A stretch of 64,000 nt of DNA from Flavilitoribacter nigricans DSM 23189 = NBRC 102662 (GTDB taxonomy: Bacteria; Bacteroidota; Bacteroidia; Chitinophagales; Saprospiraceae). A program made the translations under genes and the position numbers. Location: NCBI RefSeq assembly GCF_002646595.1, contig NZ_PDUD01000029.1, positions 124,001 to 188,000 of the forward strand. Direction: 5' to 3'. Positions 26,432 to 34,070 of this stretch are shown one piece after another (positions within the stretch are counted from its first letter, which is position 1; each line of letters starts with the position of its first letter). Below the pieces are notes generated by a model, which saw only the letters and a program-made list of their open reading frames with translations, searched no databases and was not told where the DNA came from.

Positions 26432-28009
26432 ATGAAAAAATGGCTTTTCCGCATTTTGGGTTTTCTTCTATTGCTGGTCGTCGTAGTTGCCGCGCTGGTG
26501 TATTTCCGCTTACGGGACCGGCACGCCGGCTACTGGCTCGAACTGGAACATACGACCGCCGAACCGGCCCCGATCCGGGCGGGTTTTGCCGCCGTATCCA
26601 TCACGCCGGAAGTGCCGGACCGCTGGACGGATGCCAATGACGATGCCCGCTACCGGGAAGAAGACGGGGACACCTACGAGGACGATAACGGCAACGGGCA
26701 GTTCGATCCGGTCTGGATCGCAGGTTTTCACAACCGCCGGCCCGCCCAGGGCGTACACGACGAACTGTGGGCCCGGACGATGGTCCTCGACGACGGACAA
26801 TTCCGTCTGGCTTACGTCGTACTGGATGCCATCGGCTACTTCAACGACGATATCATCGCGATCCGGAAAAAAGTATCCGAGGAAGCCGGTGTGGACTACA
26901 TCATCGTTTCGAGTACCCACACGCACGAGGGGCCCGACCTGTTGGGACTCTGGGGTCCCAGTGAGTTCAAGACCGGCGTCGATCCGGCTTACCGCCAAAT
27001 GGTGATCGACCGGGCAGTCCGATCGGTAGAAGAAGCCGCCGGCAAACTCCGCCCGGCCCGGCTTACCTTTGCCCAGGATCTGGACGGTGCCGCCCATCTG
27101 GTGATGGATTCCCGGGAGCCCAAGGTAACCGATCCCGGTATCCGCATCCTGCACGCCACCGACCTGGAAAACGGAGCCACCTTGGGAACGCTCGTCTGCT
27201 GGGCCAACCACCCGGAAACCCTCTGGAGTAAAAACCTGTTGCTCAGTTCCGATTTCCCGCACTATGTCCGCGAGGGTGTGGAAAAGGGTGTTACGGTGGG
27301 CGACTCGACCCTGATACCGGGGGTGGGCGGCATCACGATCTATACCAACGGTGCGATCGGTGGGCTGATGACGACCCGGCCGGACTTCGAGATCCCCTCG
27401 CTGCTCGGTGACACCGTCTATCAGGGAGCAACCTACGAAAAGACCGAAGCCCAGGGACTGGCCATCGCCCAACTGACGCTGGCCGCCCTGCAGGATTCGG
27501 CCCGGACCGACGTGATCAGCAGCGGTGCGCTGGCCGTGACCGCCAAAAGCATCAGTCTACCCATGGAAAATCCACTTTACCGACTGGGCGCCGCCATGGG
27601 CGTTTTTGATCGCGGCATGCCCGGCTGGTGGAAGGTCCGTTCGGAACTGGCCTACTGGCAGATCGGCCCGGCGACTTTTCTGCACCATCCCTCCGAGATC
27701 TACCCCGAGATCGTCAACGGCGGCGTGGAAGCACCGGAGGGCGGCGACTTTGCGATCGAACCGTTCGAAACCCCACCCCTGCGCAGCTTCATGACGAGTA
27801 AATACCAGTTCGTCGTGGGATTGTCCAACGATATGATCGGTTACGCGGTGCCGAAAAGCCAGTGGGATGAAGAACCGCCCTACACTTACGGTCGGGATAG
27901 CGCTCCCTACGGCGAGATCAACTCGATGGGCCCGGAAACGGCCCCCATTTTGTACCGGGAGATGCGGGCGATACTGGAGGCCAGAACGGGACGAGCGGTG
28001 AAGGATTGA
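26432..28009 (+). CDS. Neutral ceramidase-like hydrolase, membrane-anchored or exported
   Basis: The 525-residue protein has one N-terminal hydrophobic segment (ILGFLLLLVVVVAALVYF), acting as anchor or signal. Its body resembles the neutral/alkaline non-lysosomal ceramidase family: AGFAAVSITPE at the start, the zinc-site motif IIVSSTHTHEGPDLLG (about 160-175) and the downstream CWANHPETLW. A calcium-loop-like insertion, DTYEDDNGNGQFDPVW (about residues 78-93), interrupts the usual N-terminal region. The family hydrolyses the amide bond of ceramide at the cell surface; Bacteroidota make sphingolipids, so an endogenous or environmental lipid is a plausible substrate. It is not clearly linked to its neighbours. 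Confidence 0.8.
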   Translation: MKKWLFRILGFLLLLVVVVAALVYFRLRDRHAGYWLELEHTTAEPAPIRAGFAAVSITPEVPDRWTDANDDARYREEDGDTYEDDNGNGQFDPVWIAGFHNRRPAQGVHDELWARTMVLDDGQFRLAYVVLDAIGYFNDDIIAIRKKVSEEAGVDYIIVSSTHTHEGPDLLGLWGPSEFKTGVDPAYRQMVIDRAVRSVEEAAGKLRPARLTFAQDLDGAAHLVMDSREPKVTDPGIRILHATDLENGATLGTLVCWANHPETLWSKNLLLSSDFPHYVREGVEKGVTVGDSTLIPGVGGITIYTNGAIGGLMTTRPDFEIPSLLGDTVYQGATYEKTEAQGLAIAQLTLAALQDSARTDVISSGALAVTAKSISLPMENPLYRLGAAMGVFDRGMPGWWKVRSELAYWQIGPATFLHHPSEIYPEIVNGGVEAPEGGDFAIEPFETPPLRSFMTSKYQFVVGLSNDMIGYAVPKSQWDEEPPYTYGRDSAPYGEINSMGPETAPILYREMRAILEARTGRAVKD

Positions 28010-28129
28010 TACTCCGCTCCGGCGGATCGGACTGTAAACTTTAGTAAAAGTACCAAGTTTCTTAAATTCGCACTATTTCCGTTCAAGCGTGACCGGAGAC
28101 AGCTTACTGATGATCACTAAGTCTATTTG

Positions 28130-28759
28130 ATGGCTTCTACCAAGCAGAAAATACTCGCCGCTGCCCTGCAACTGTTCAACCGCGACGGACTGGTCAATGT
28201 CCGTCTTCAGCACATTGCCGACGAAGCCTTCGTCAGTGTGGGGAATCTTGCGTACCACTACGCCAATAAAGAAGCGATCGTTCTGGCCATCTACGAAACC
28301 TTGGCCCAACGGCAGGAGGCCCTGCTGACCGAATACCGCATCGTCCCTCTGTTTGATAATATTGACCGCTTGATCCGGCTTTCCTTTCACCTGCAGCAGG
28401 ATTACATATTCTTTTATCTGGATACGCTGGAAATAAGCCGGGCCTATCCGGCGGTCGCTGCGGCCCACCGCCAACACATTGTACCCCAGATCGGGCAACT
28501 GCGGGCCATGCTGGATTTCAACGCAGCGCGCGGTGCGCTCGTTTCCGAACCGGTGTCCGGTGCATTTGACCAACTATCGGAGCAGCTGTGGATGACCATG
28601 GATTTCTGGCGGTACCAACGGGCCGTCCGGGCGGAAGACTACAACAACGAACCGGCCTACCGGCAGGCCGTCTGGGCCCTGCTCCTGCCCTATTTCACGG
28701 CCATGGGAAAACTCGAATACCAGCAAATGTTAGAGCACCCGTATGATTTTTACTTTTAA
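28130..28759 (+). CDS. TetR/AcrR-family transcriptional regulator (paralogue 1)
   Basis: The 209-residue regulator begins with a TetR helix-turn-helix domain (TKQKILAAALQLFNRDGLVN, VRLQHIADEAFVSVGNLAYH, HYANKEAIVLAIYE) and a ligand-binding domain rich in aromatic residues (LQQDYIFFYLDTLEISRAYP). The start is set at the ATG of MASTKQK; a TTG one codon earlier is in frame. It closely resembles the second TetR gene at 29184 in the sequence VSVGNLAYHY/FxNKEAI and in the LLEIxRxYPxxxxxHRxHI region, so the two arose by duplication. It lies upstream of the hydrogenase genes and may control them or bind the shared palindrome; that is inference. Targets and ligand are unknown. Confidence 0.85.
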   Translation: MASTKQKILAAALQLFNRDGLVNVRLQHIADEAFVSVGNLAYHYANKEAIVLAIYETLAQRQEALLTEYRIVPLFDNIDRLIRLSFHLQQDYIFFYLDTLEISRAYPAVAAAHRQHIVPQIGQLRAMLDFNAARGALVSEPVSGAFDQLSEQLWMTMDFWRYQRAVRAEDYNNEPAYRQAVWALLLPYFTAMGKLEYQQMLEHPYDFYF

Positions 28760-28776
28760 GCCTGCCCGATTTTAAT

Positions 28777-28784
28777 TAGCTTTG
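28777..28784 (+). promoter_or_regulatory. Candidate -7 box before the 118-residue protein gene
   Basis: TAGCTTTG matches TAnnTTTG and lies 20 bases upstream of the ATG at 28805. A matching -33 TTG is not evident, so it is weak support for a separate transcript starting here. Confidence 0.28.
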
Positions 28785-28804
28785 TAGGAATATAATGCGC
28801 CAAT

Positions 28805-29161
28805 ATGAAAAACTTCCAGCTTGGTGATGAAGCCTATAACGAACTACTGAATCTGCTGAACAACCAGCATTTTACAGAAAAGCCGGGGATGCAATCCGAT
28901 ATGGAGTTTCTGTCCGATGACTGGTGGCTGCGGGATACGGCGGTGATCGAAAATATCGTTCGGCGGGAAGGAATGTGGGAAATACAACTCGTCTTTGCCC
29001 ACTTTCAGGAGCCTTATAAATTAATCAAACGGGTTATCTCCCGGCATCCCAGTAAGGACCGAGCCATACTCAACGCCGTGTATATGCGCCGGCTGGCTGC
29101 CAAGGATCAGAGGGGAACGCTGAAAGTCAATATCGATGACTTTGGCCTTTGCTCCAGTTGA
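28805..29161 (+). CDS. Small protein of unknown function between two tetR genes
   Basis: I do not recognise this 118-residue cytoplasmic-looking protein. It begins MKNFQLGDEAYNELLNLLNN and has a Trp-rich centre (FLSDDWWLRDTAVIENIVRR). A beta-strand pair follows (MWEIQLVFAHFQEPYKLIKR), then a basic helical tail (AVYMRRLAAKDQRGT) and a final segment ending in Cys (DDFGLCSS). There is no signal, membrane segment or metal motif beyond the terminal Cys. It sits between the two TetR paralogues and 0.7 kb before the first hydrogenase small subunit, on the same strand with short gaps. Co-regulation with the hydrogenase is likely, but its role is open. Confidence 0.65.
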   Translation: MKNFQLGDEAYNELLNLLNNQHFTEKPGMQSDMEFLSDDWWLRDTAVIENIVRREGMWEIQLVFAHFQEPYKLIKRVISRHPSKDRAILNAVYMRRLAAKDQRGTLKVNIDDFGLCSS

Positions 29162-29183
29162 CGCTTAACAATTCCGAAAAAAA

Positions 29184-29831
29184 ATGGCTGAACTCAGTAC
29201 CAAACAAAAGATCATAAACGCAGCTACCCGGCTATTCAATGAGAACGGGATGGCCAATGTGCGCCTCCAGCAGATTGCCAATGACGTGGGCATCAGCGCC
29301 GGTAATCTGGCGTATCACTTCCGGAATAAAGAAGCGATCATCGATGCGATCAAGGAAGAACTGTACGAAGAAGCCGCCGGCATTCTTTCCACTTACCGGA
29401 TCTTTCCGAACCTGATGGATTTCGACAATCAGCTCAATAAGTATTTCGCTTTTCTGCAGAAGTATCCGTTCTATTTTATGGACTTGCTGGAGATCGAACG
29501 CAACTATCCGGATATCCACTCGAAACACCAGGTGCACATTTCCAAAATGATCAGTCAGATCCGCAAACGTTTCGACTATAACCGGCAAAGGGGGTTGATC
29601 ATCGAAGAACCCCGGCCCGGTATTTACGACAGCACCGCCAATTCCATCTGGATCCTGATCACTTTCTGGGTACCCCAGAACCTGCTGCGCCGGAAAAACG
29701 CAGCACCGATGATCATCCACTTCAAAGAAATGGTCTGGAATCAGCTCTATCCTTTCTTTACCGAAAAGGGGATCGCTGAATTCGAGCAACTGATACTGCC
29801 GGTCTTGCAGCAACACTCTTCCGACAACTGA
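29184..29831 (+). CDS. TetR/AcrR-family transcriptional regulator (paralogue 2)
   Basis: The 215-residue protein has the TetR DNA-binding domain (STKQKIINAATRLFNENGMA, VRLQQIANDVGISAGNLAYH, FRNKEAIIDAIKEELYEE). Its C-terminal domain has the aromatic FAFLQKYPFYFMDLLEIERN stretch shared with paralogue 1. It ends 34 nt before the first hydrogenase small-subunit gene, so the two are almost certainly on one transcript. A regulator co-transcribed with an enzyme subunit usually responds to the same condition. Whether it represses or activates, and whether its operator is the palindrome found at 31078 and 39435, is not shown by the sequence. Confidence 0.87.
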   Translation: MAELSTKQKIINAATRLFNENGMANVRLQQIANDVGISAGNLAYHFRNKEAIIDAIKEELYEEAAGILSTYRIFPNLMDFDNQLNKYFAFLQKYPFYFMDLLEIERNYPDIHSKHQVHISKMISQIRKRFDYNRQRGLIIEEPRPGIYDSTANSIWILITFWVPQNLLRRKNAAPMIIHFKEMVWNQLYPFFTEKGIAEFEQLILPVLQQHSSDN

Positions 29832-29865
29832 TGTTCCGAAACCTTTCACTACAAGTACTGCAGGA

Positions 29866-30819
29866 ATGACGAATCTGATCTGGCTTAAAGGGGGCGCGTG
29901 CAGCGGTAACACCATGTCTTTTCTCAACGCCGAGCAACCCTCCGTCATTGAGCTGGTCACCGATTTCGGTATTCACATGCTTTACCATCCATCCATTGGG
30001 CTCGAGATCGGAGAACAGGTCAACGAGGTGCTCAACGACGCCCTTTCCGGGCGGGTAAAGGTCGATATCTTTGTTTTTGAAGGCACCGTGATCCAGGGCC
30101 CCGGCGGGACGGGAAAAATGAACATCTTCGCCGGCCGACCCGCTATGGAATGGGTTAAAGCCATGGCACAGGTGGCGGATTATGTGGTCGCTATTGGCGA
30201 TTGCGCCGCCTGGGGAGGCATTATTGCCGTGCCGCCCAACCCGACGGAATCCACGGGCCTGCAATTCCACAAATCGGAAAAAGGTGGTTTTCTCGGACCG
30301 GATTTCATCAGCAAAGGCGGTCTGCCGGTGATCAATATCCCGGGCTGCCCCGCCCATCCGGACTGGATGACCCAGATCCTCGTGGCGCTGGCCACCGGCC
30401 GCGCCAAGGATATCCTCTACGATGACTACCATCGCCCCCGGACTTTCTTTACGGACTTTGTGCAAACGGGCTGCCCCAATACCAACAGCTTCAACCAAAA
30501 AGTTCGCGGCGGTTTCGGCAAACGCGGCGGCTGCCTGTTCTACGAGGTCGGCTGCCGAGGTTCCATGACCCATTCCAGCTGCAACCGCATCCTGTGGAAC
30601 CGCACGTCCAGTAAAACCCGCGCCAACCATCCCTGCCTGGGTTGTACCGAACCGGGTTTCCCCCACCACAATCTCAAAAAGGGCAGCGTTTTCAAAACGC
30701 TGAAGTACCTCGGTTTCCTGCCGCAGGAAGTGCCCGCCGGAGAGTCCAAACTGATGTACTACTTCAAGTCTGCCGTAAACATCGCCTTACCCAAACCGGA
30801 CCTGGACGCCTCAAAGTGA
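29866..30819 (+). CDS. [NiFe]-hydrogenase small subunit, copy 1 (group 1h/1l-like)
   Basis: The 317-residue subunit carries the iron-sulfur relay that takes electrons from the NiFe site. Cysteines matching the proximal cluster are C12, C113 and C161; the usual fourth, in CxxC, is Asn15 (GGACSGNTMS). Further Cys at 203, 223, 230, 239, 257 and 260 match the other two clusters, and the usual distal His position reads Gln200 (DFVQTGC). The sequence strongly resembles the high-affinity, oxygen-insensitive group 1h type, for which an Asp ligand is reported to replace the missing Cys (family knowledge). No Tat signal is present, so it stays on the cytoplasmic side. It is a paralogue of the subunit at 31206 but has no adjacent large subunit of its own and is coupled to a tetR gene. 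Confidence 0.92.
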   Translation: MTNLIWLKGGACSGNTMSFLNAEQPSVIELVTDFGIHMLYHPSIGLEIGEQVNEVLNDALSGRVKVDIFVFEGTVIQGPGGTGKMNIFAGRPAMEWVKAMAQVADYVVAIGDCAAWGGIIAVPPNPTESTGLQFHKSEKGGFLGPDFISKGGLPVINIPGCPAHPDWMTQILVALATGRAKDILYDDYHRPRTFFTDFVQTGCPNTNSFNQKVRGGFGKRGGCLFYEVGCRGSMTHSSCNRILWNRTSSKTRANHPCLGCTEPGFPHHNLKKGSVFKTLKYLGFLPQEVPAGESKLMYYFKSAVNIALPKPDLDASK

Positions 30820-30934
30820 CCTTTAACTGCCCGCACACCTTCAAATGAGCATAAAGCTAGTACAATCCGGAAGCGGTGGAAAAGTGTATAAGTTTAAAAG
30901 TGTGAACGCAAAGCATCCGGATACCTAACGTTGC

Positions 30935-31013
30935 CATTCACACTCTAGCACATTAAAACATTAACACTTTCACACATTCACACATTCACACATTCACACC
31001 TTAGCACATTAAA
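30935..31013. repeat. Tandem acacattc / agcacattaa repeat
   Basis: It includes three exact copies of an 8-nt cacattca unit within 30971-30998, flanked by degenerate copies of agcacattaaa and aacattaacac. The sequence upstream (30877-30908) contains partial complements, so a weak long-range hairpin is possible. Confidence 0.75.
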
Positions 31014-31044
31014 CCTATTTAGATTAATTCTCAATTAGTATTCA

Positions 31045-31097
31045 TTTTCTAGAAATTAGGTGTTTTTTTCTAAAAAAATTAGAAAACATTTTCTAAT
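31045..31097. promoter_or_regulatory. Palindromic operator cluster upstream of hydrogenase structural genes
   Basis: Bases 31078-31097 form ATTAGAAAA-CA-TTTTCTAAT, a perfect 9-bp inverted repeat. A further half-site TTTTCTAA lies at 31066-31073, and the related palindrome TTTCTAGAAA lies within 31045-31059. The same ATTAGAA-N6-TTCTAAT geometry occurs twice upstream of hypB (39435-39475). The full site ends 15 bases before the -7 box at 31112, so a bound protein would overlap the -33 region. Confidence 0.7.
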
Positions 31098-31111
31098 CCT
31101 CCATTTATGAC

Positions 31112-31119
31112 TATATTTG
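31112..31119 (+). promoter_or_regulatory. -7 box of the hydrogenase structural operon
   Basis: TATATTTG is an exact match to TAnnTTTG. There is no good -33 TTG; instead the palindromic operator occupies that position, as expected of a promoter needing an activator or closed by a repressor. The inferred leader to the ATG at 31206 is about 80 bases. Confidence 0.5.
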
Positions 31120-31205
31120 GCAAGCAATAATTTTACTGGAATAGAATTTTGTATATCCCGTATCTACAAAACATATTTCAGCCTAATGAAAAAACTCCTA
31201 ATACT

Positions 31206-32168
31206 ATGGCAAACGTTTTATGGCTACAGGGAGGTGCATGCAGCGGCAACACCATGTCTTTCCTCGATGCCCAGGAACCGACGGTAGTAGAATTGATCGT
31301 TGATTTCGGTATCAATATTCTATGGCATCCGACCGTTGGTCTGGAGATCGGCCATCAGGTCAGCGATCTGCTTAACGACTGCATTTCCGGTAAAACCCAA
31401 TTAGACATTTTCGTTTTTGAAGGATCGGTGGTGGAAGGTCCGAACGGTACCGGCCAGATGAACTATTTTGCAGACCGCCCCATGAAAGACTGGGTGAAGG
31501 AGCTTTCCGATGCCGCCCAGTATGTGGTAGCCATTGGCGACTGCGCCACCTGGGGAGGTATACCCGCCGTGCCGCCCAATCCGAGTGAGTCCACGGGTAT
31601 GCAGTTCCACAAAAAGCAAAAAGGCGGTTTCCTCGGTGGTGACTTCGTATCGAAAGGCGGCCTGCCGGTGATCAACATTCCCGGTTGCCCCGCGCACCCG
31701 GACTGGATCACCCAGATCCTGGTGGCGATCTCTACCGGCCGGATCGGCGACGTACTGATCGATGATTATCACCGTCCGCGTACCTTTTTCACGGATTTCG
31801 TGCAAACCGGTTGCCCCAATGCCCGCAGCTTCGCCGAAAAGATCGAGGGCGGCTTCGGTAAAAGAGGCCACGGTTGTCTGTTTTACGAAGTCGGTTGCCG
31901 CGGACCGATGACGCGGGCCAGTTGTAACCGGATCCTCTGGAACCGCCAATCCAGTAAAACCCGGGCCAATCACCCTTGTCTGGGCTGTACGGAACCGGGC
32001 TTCCCCCACCACGACCTCAAAAAAGGCAGTGTATTCAAGACAATGAAGTATCTTGGCTTCCTACCGCAAGAAGTTCCGGAAGGAGAAAGCAAGCTCATGT
32101 ACTGGTTCAAGGCCGGGGTGGGCAAATTCTCGCCATCACCTTCCGAGTTGAAGGAACACTCCAAGTAG
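31206..32168 (+). CDS. [NiFe]-hydrogenase small subunit, copy 2 (group 1h/1l-like), paired with the large subunit
   Basis: The 320-residue subunit begins MANVLWLQGGACSGNTMSFL. It shares the cluster-ligand pattern of copy 1: C12, C113, C161 (PGCPAHPDW), C203, then GHGCLFYEVGC, the SC-NRILWNR segment and CLGCTEPGFP. Asn15 replaces the second proximal Cys, and Gln200 stands at the usual distal His position. It has one extra residue (His222) before the GCLFYE segment relative to copy 1. No Tat signal is present. It lies 44 nt before the large-subunit gene and is surely its partner in the H2-oxidising enzyme, which by family works at sub-atmospheric H2 in air. The ATG at 31206 is preferred over an upstream TTG because it gives the family N-terminus. 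Confidence 0.95.
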   Translation: MANVLWLQGGACSGNTMSFLDAQEPTVVELIVDFGINILWHPTVGLEIGHQVSDLLNDCISGKTQLDIFVFEGSVVEGPNGTGQMNYFADRPMKDWVKELSDAAQYVVAIGDCATWGGIPAVPPNPSESTGMQFHKKQKGGFLGGDFVSKGGLPVINIPGCPAHPDWITQILVAISTGRIGDVLIDDYHRPRTFFTDFVQTGCPNARSFAEKIEGGFGKRGHGCLFYEVGCRGPMTRASCNRILWNRQSSKTRANHPCLGCTEPGFPHHDLKKGSVFKTMKYLGFLPQEVPEGESKLMYWFKAGVGKFSPSPSELKEHSK

Positions 32169-32212
32169 AACGGGTGACCAACATTAGACAACCAATTTAA
32201 ACAACACATAAA

Positions 32213-33808
32213 ATGGCTTTAAAAGAACTTAATATATCGCCTGTAGGCCGTGTAGAAGGAGATCTCGATGTAAAGGTGTATATGGAAAACGGCGTGGTTA
32301 CCCGCGCCCACACCCAGGCGGCTATGTTTCGGGGATTTGAAAAGATCCTGGCCGGGAAAGACCCCCAATCGGGCCTGATCGTAACGCCGCGTGCCTGTGG
32401 TATCTGCGGTGGATCCCACCTGTACTGTGCGTCTTCCGCACTGGATGTAGCGTGGAAAACCACCCTGCCGCCCAACGCCCTGCTGATGCGGGCTATCGGT
32501 CAGGCAGCCGAAACGACCCAAAGTATACCACGCTGGTTTTACGCCATCTTCGCCACGGATATGGCCAACAAAAAATTCGCCAACAAACCGCTGTACCAGG
32601 AAGTGGTTAAGCGCTTCGCCGCTTACGTAGGTACGTCTTTCCAGAGCGGGGTGACGGCCAGTGGCCGACCGGTGGAAGTGTACGCGCTTTTCGGCGGGCA
32701 GTGGCCGCACTCCAGCTATATGATCCCCGGCGGGGTGATGTGCGCGCCGACCCTGAAGGACATCACCCGGGCCCACGCGATCATGAACCAGTTCCGGAAC
32801 GACTGGCTGGAAACGATCTGGCTGGGCTGCTCCATCGAACGCTATATGGAGATCCAGTCCTGGGATGACCTCATGGAATGGCTCGAAGAGAACGAATCCC
32901 ACCGCAACAGCGACCTGGGCCTCTTCCTGCGGGCCGGCCTGGAATTCGGCCTGGATAAATTCGGACAGGGCGTCGGTAAATATCTTGCCTGGGGTACTTA
33001 TCTGCACAAGGATATGTACAACAAACCGACCATCGAAGGCCGGAACCCGGCCACGATCAGTCCATCCGGATTCTTCGACGGCGAAAAATACTACGACGCG
33101 GACCAGAAGCAGGTAGCGGAACACATCAAGCACGCCTGGTATACCCACCAGGAGGAAGGGCTGCACCCCTTCGATGAACCCATTCCGACTACCTCCATGG
33201 ATATCCACAATCTCGAAAATTCCGACTTCGGCGGAAAATACAGCTGGTCCAAAGCACCGCGCTTTATGGGCCATGCGGCGGAAACCGGTCCCCTGGCCCG
33301 GGTGATCATGGCCGCTAATCCTGCTAACAAAGAACACCAATTCCGGGATCCGCTATTCGGCGATATTATGAAGCGAATGGGTCCTTCCGTCTTTACCCGG
33401 GTACTGGCCCGTATGCACGAAGCACCGCGCCTTTACCTCAAGATCAACGAATGGCTGAGCCAGGTACGCCTGGACGATGAGTTCTACATCAAACCCACCG
33501 AACAGGACGGTATCGGCTGGGGTGCGACCGAAGCCGCCCGCGGTGCCCTCGCCCACTGGATCAAGATCAAGAACGGCGTGATCGAAAACTATCAGATCAT
33601 TGCGCCCACTACCTTCAATGTCGGTCCGAACGATAAGGACGGCAATCCCGGTCCGATCGAATCGGCCCTGGAAGGAACGGAGATCGAAGATCCGCACGAT
33701 CCGGTGGAAGTAGGCATGGTTGCCCGCTCTTTCGACAGTTGTCTGGTGTGCACCGTTCACGCCCACGACAATAAGACCGGCAAGCAACTGGCTAAATTTA
33801 AATTGTAA
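32213..33808 (+). CDS. [NiFe]-hydrogenase large subunit (group 1h/1l-like)
   Basis: The 531-residue subunit holds the NiFe(CN)2CO active site. The N-terminal metal-binding motif RACGICGGSH gives C62 and C65, and the C-terminal motif SFDSCLVCTVH gives C510 and C513 with H516; these four Cys bind nickel and iron. The opening VGRVEGDLDV has Asp where many groups read His. After H516 a 15-residue tail (AHDNKTGKQLAKFKL) should be removed by the endopeptidase encoded downstream once nickel is inserted. The sequence around GVTASGRPVEVYALFGGQWP and the DSC instead of DPC box are, as far as I recall, features of the 1h-type lineage. It is cytoplasmic, in complex with the small subunit; the electron acceptor is not evident. 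Confidence 0.96.
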   Translation: MALKELNISPVGRVEGDLDVKVYMENGVVTRAHTQAAMFRGFEKILAGKDPQSGLIVTPRACGICGGSHLYCASSALDVAWKTTLPPNALLMRAIGQAAETTQSIPRWFYAIFATDMANKKFANKPLYQEVVKRFAAYVGTSFQSGVTASGRPVEVYALFGGQWPHSSYMIPGGVMCAPTLKDITRAHAIMNQFRNDWLETIWLGCSIERYMEIQSWDDLMEWLEENESHRNSDLGLFLRAGLEFGLDKFGQGVGKYLAWGTYLHKDMYNKPTIEGRNPATISPSGFFDGEKYYDADQKQVAEHIKHAWYTHQEEGLHPFDEPIPTTSMDIHNLENSDFGGKYSWSKAPRFMGHAAETGPLARVIMAANPANKEHQFRDPLFGDIMKRMGPSVFTRVLARMHEAPRLYLKINEWLSQVRLDDEFYIKPTEQDGIGWGATEAARGALAHWIKIKNGVIENYQIIAPTTFNVGPNDKDGNPGPIESALEGTEIEDPHDPVEVGMVARSFDSCLVCTVHAHDNKTGKQLAKFKL

Positions 33809-33921
33809 TAACCACTCTTCTCCTATCAGGTATGCGGGGTGCGGAATGCGGGCAATTTCTGCCGTTATTGCGCATCCCGCTGCTTATTGAGGATACGGAG
33901 AGCCTGGAAATTTGGAATCAG

Positions 33922-33988
33922 GACGGTGCGCTGCACCTGGAAATATCGGTCCTGTCCTATTCTGTAGCTATGACGGTGCGCTGCACCT
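33922..33988. repeat. Two 17-bp palindromic direct repeats exactly 50 bp apart
   Basis: gacggtgcgctgcacct occurs at 33922-33938 and 33972-33988. Each copy contains the inverted repeat ggtgc-gct-gcacc. Upstream (33834-33886) a looser inverted repeat pairs gcggggtgcggaatgcg with gcgcatcccgc. The 262-bp gap (33809-34070) holds no gene; these hairpins may shape or end the structural-gene transcript. Confidence 0.7.
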
Positions 33989-34070
33989 ATTATCACTAAT
34001 GGTTTGTTGGCATAAACACTTATAACTCCCCCGGTTCATTTTTCTTCCGTAAATTGAGCGATCATAAACT

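Larger units (their letters stand above)
30820..31205. other. 386-bp control region between the two hydrogenase small-subunit genes
   Basis: The gap holds, in order, a left-handed repeat (gtggaaaagtgtataagttt, 30877-30896), an acacattc tandem array of opposite sense, a cluster of ttctaa/ttagaa half-sites and a -7 box. I see no reading frame. The next transcript evidently starts here, so copy 1 and copy 2 of the small subunit are under separate control. Confidence 0.7.

Noticed and set aside
30935-31013. A CRISPR array, suggested by the evenly repeated cacattca units
   Set aside because: Units are 8 nt with no spacers of distinct sequence and no cas genes nearby; it is a simple tandem repeat.
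31149-31205. An upstream TTG start for hydrogenase small subunit copy 2
   Set aside because: The extra 19 residues (MYIPYLQNIFQPNEK and onward) are not a Tat signal, and the ATG at 31206 gives the normal N-terminus of the family and of copy 1.
32219-33340. A 373-codon open frame antisense to the hydrogenase large-subunit gene
   Set aside because: It mirrors a clear large-subunit gene, has no recognisable domain, and such long antisense frames follow from the codon pattern of a GC-moderate gene.
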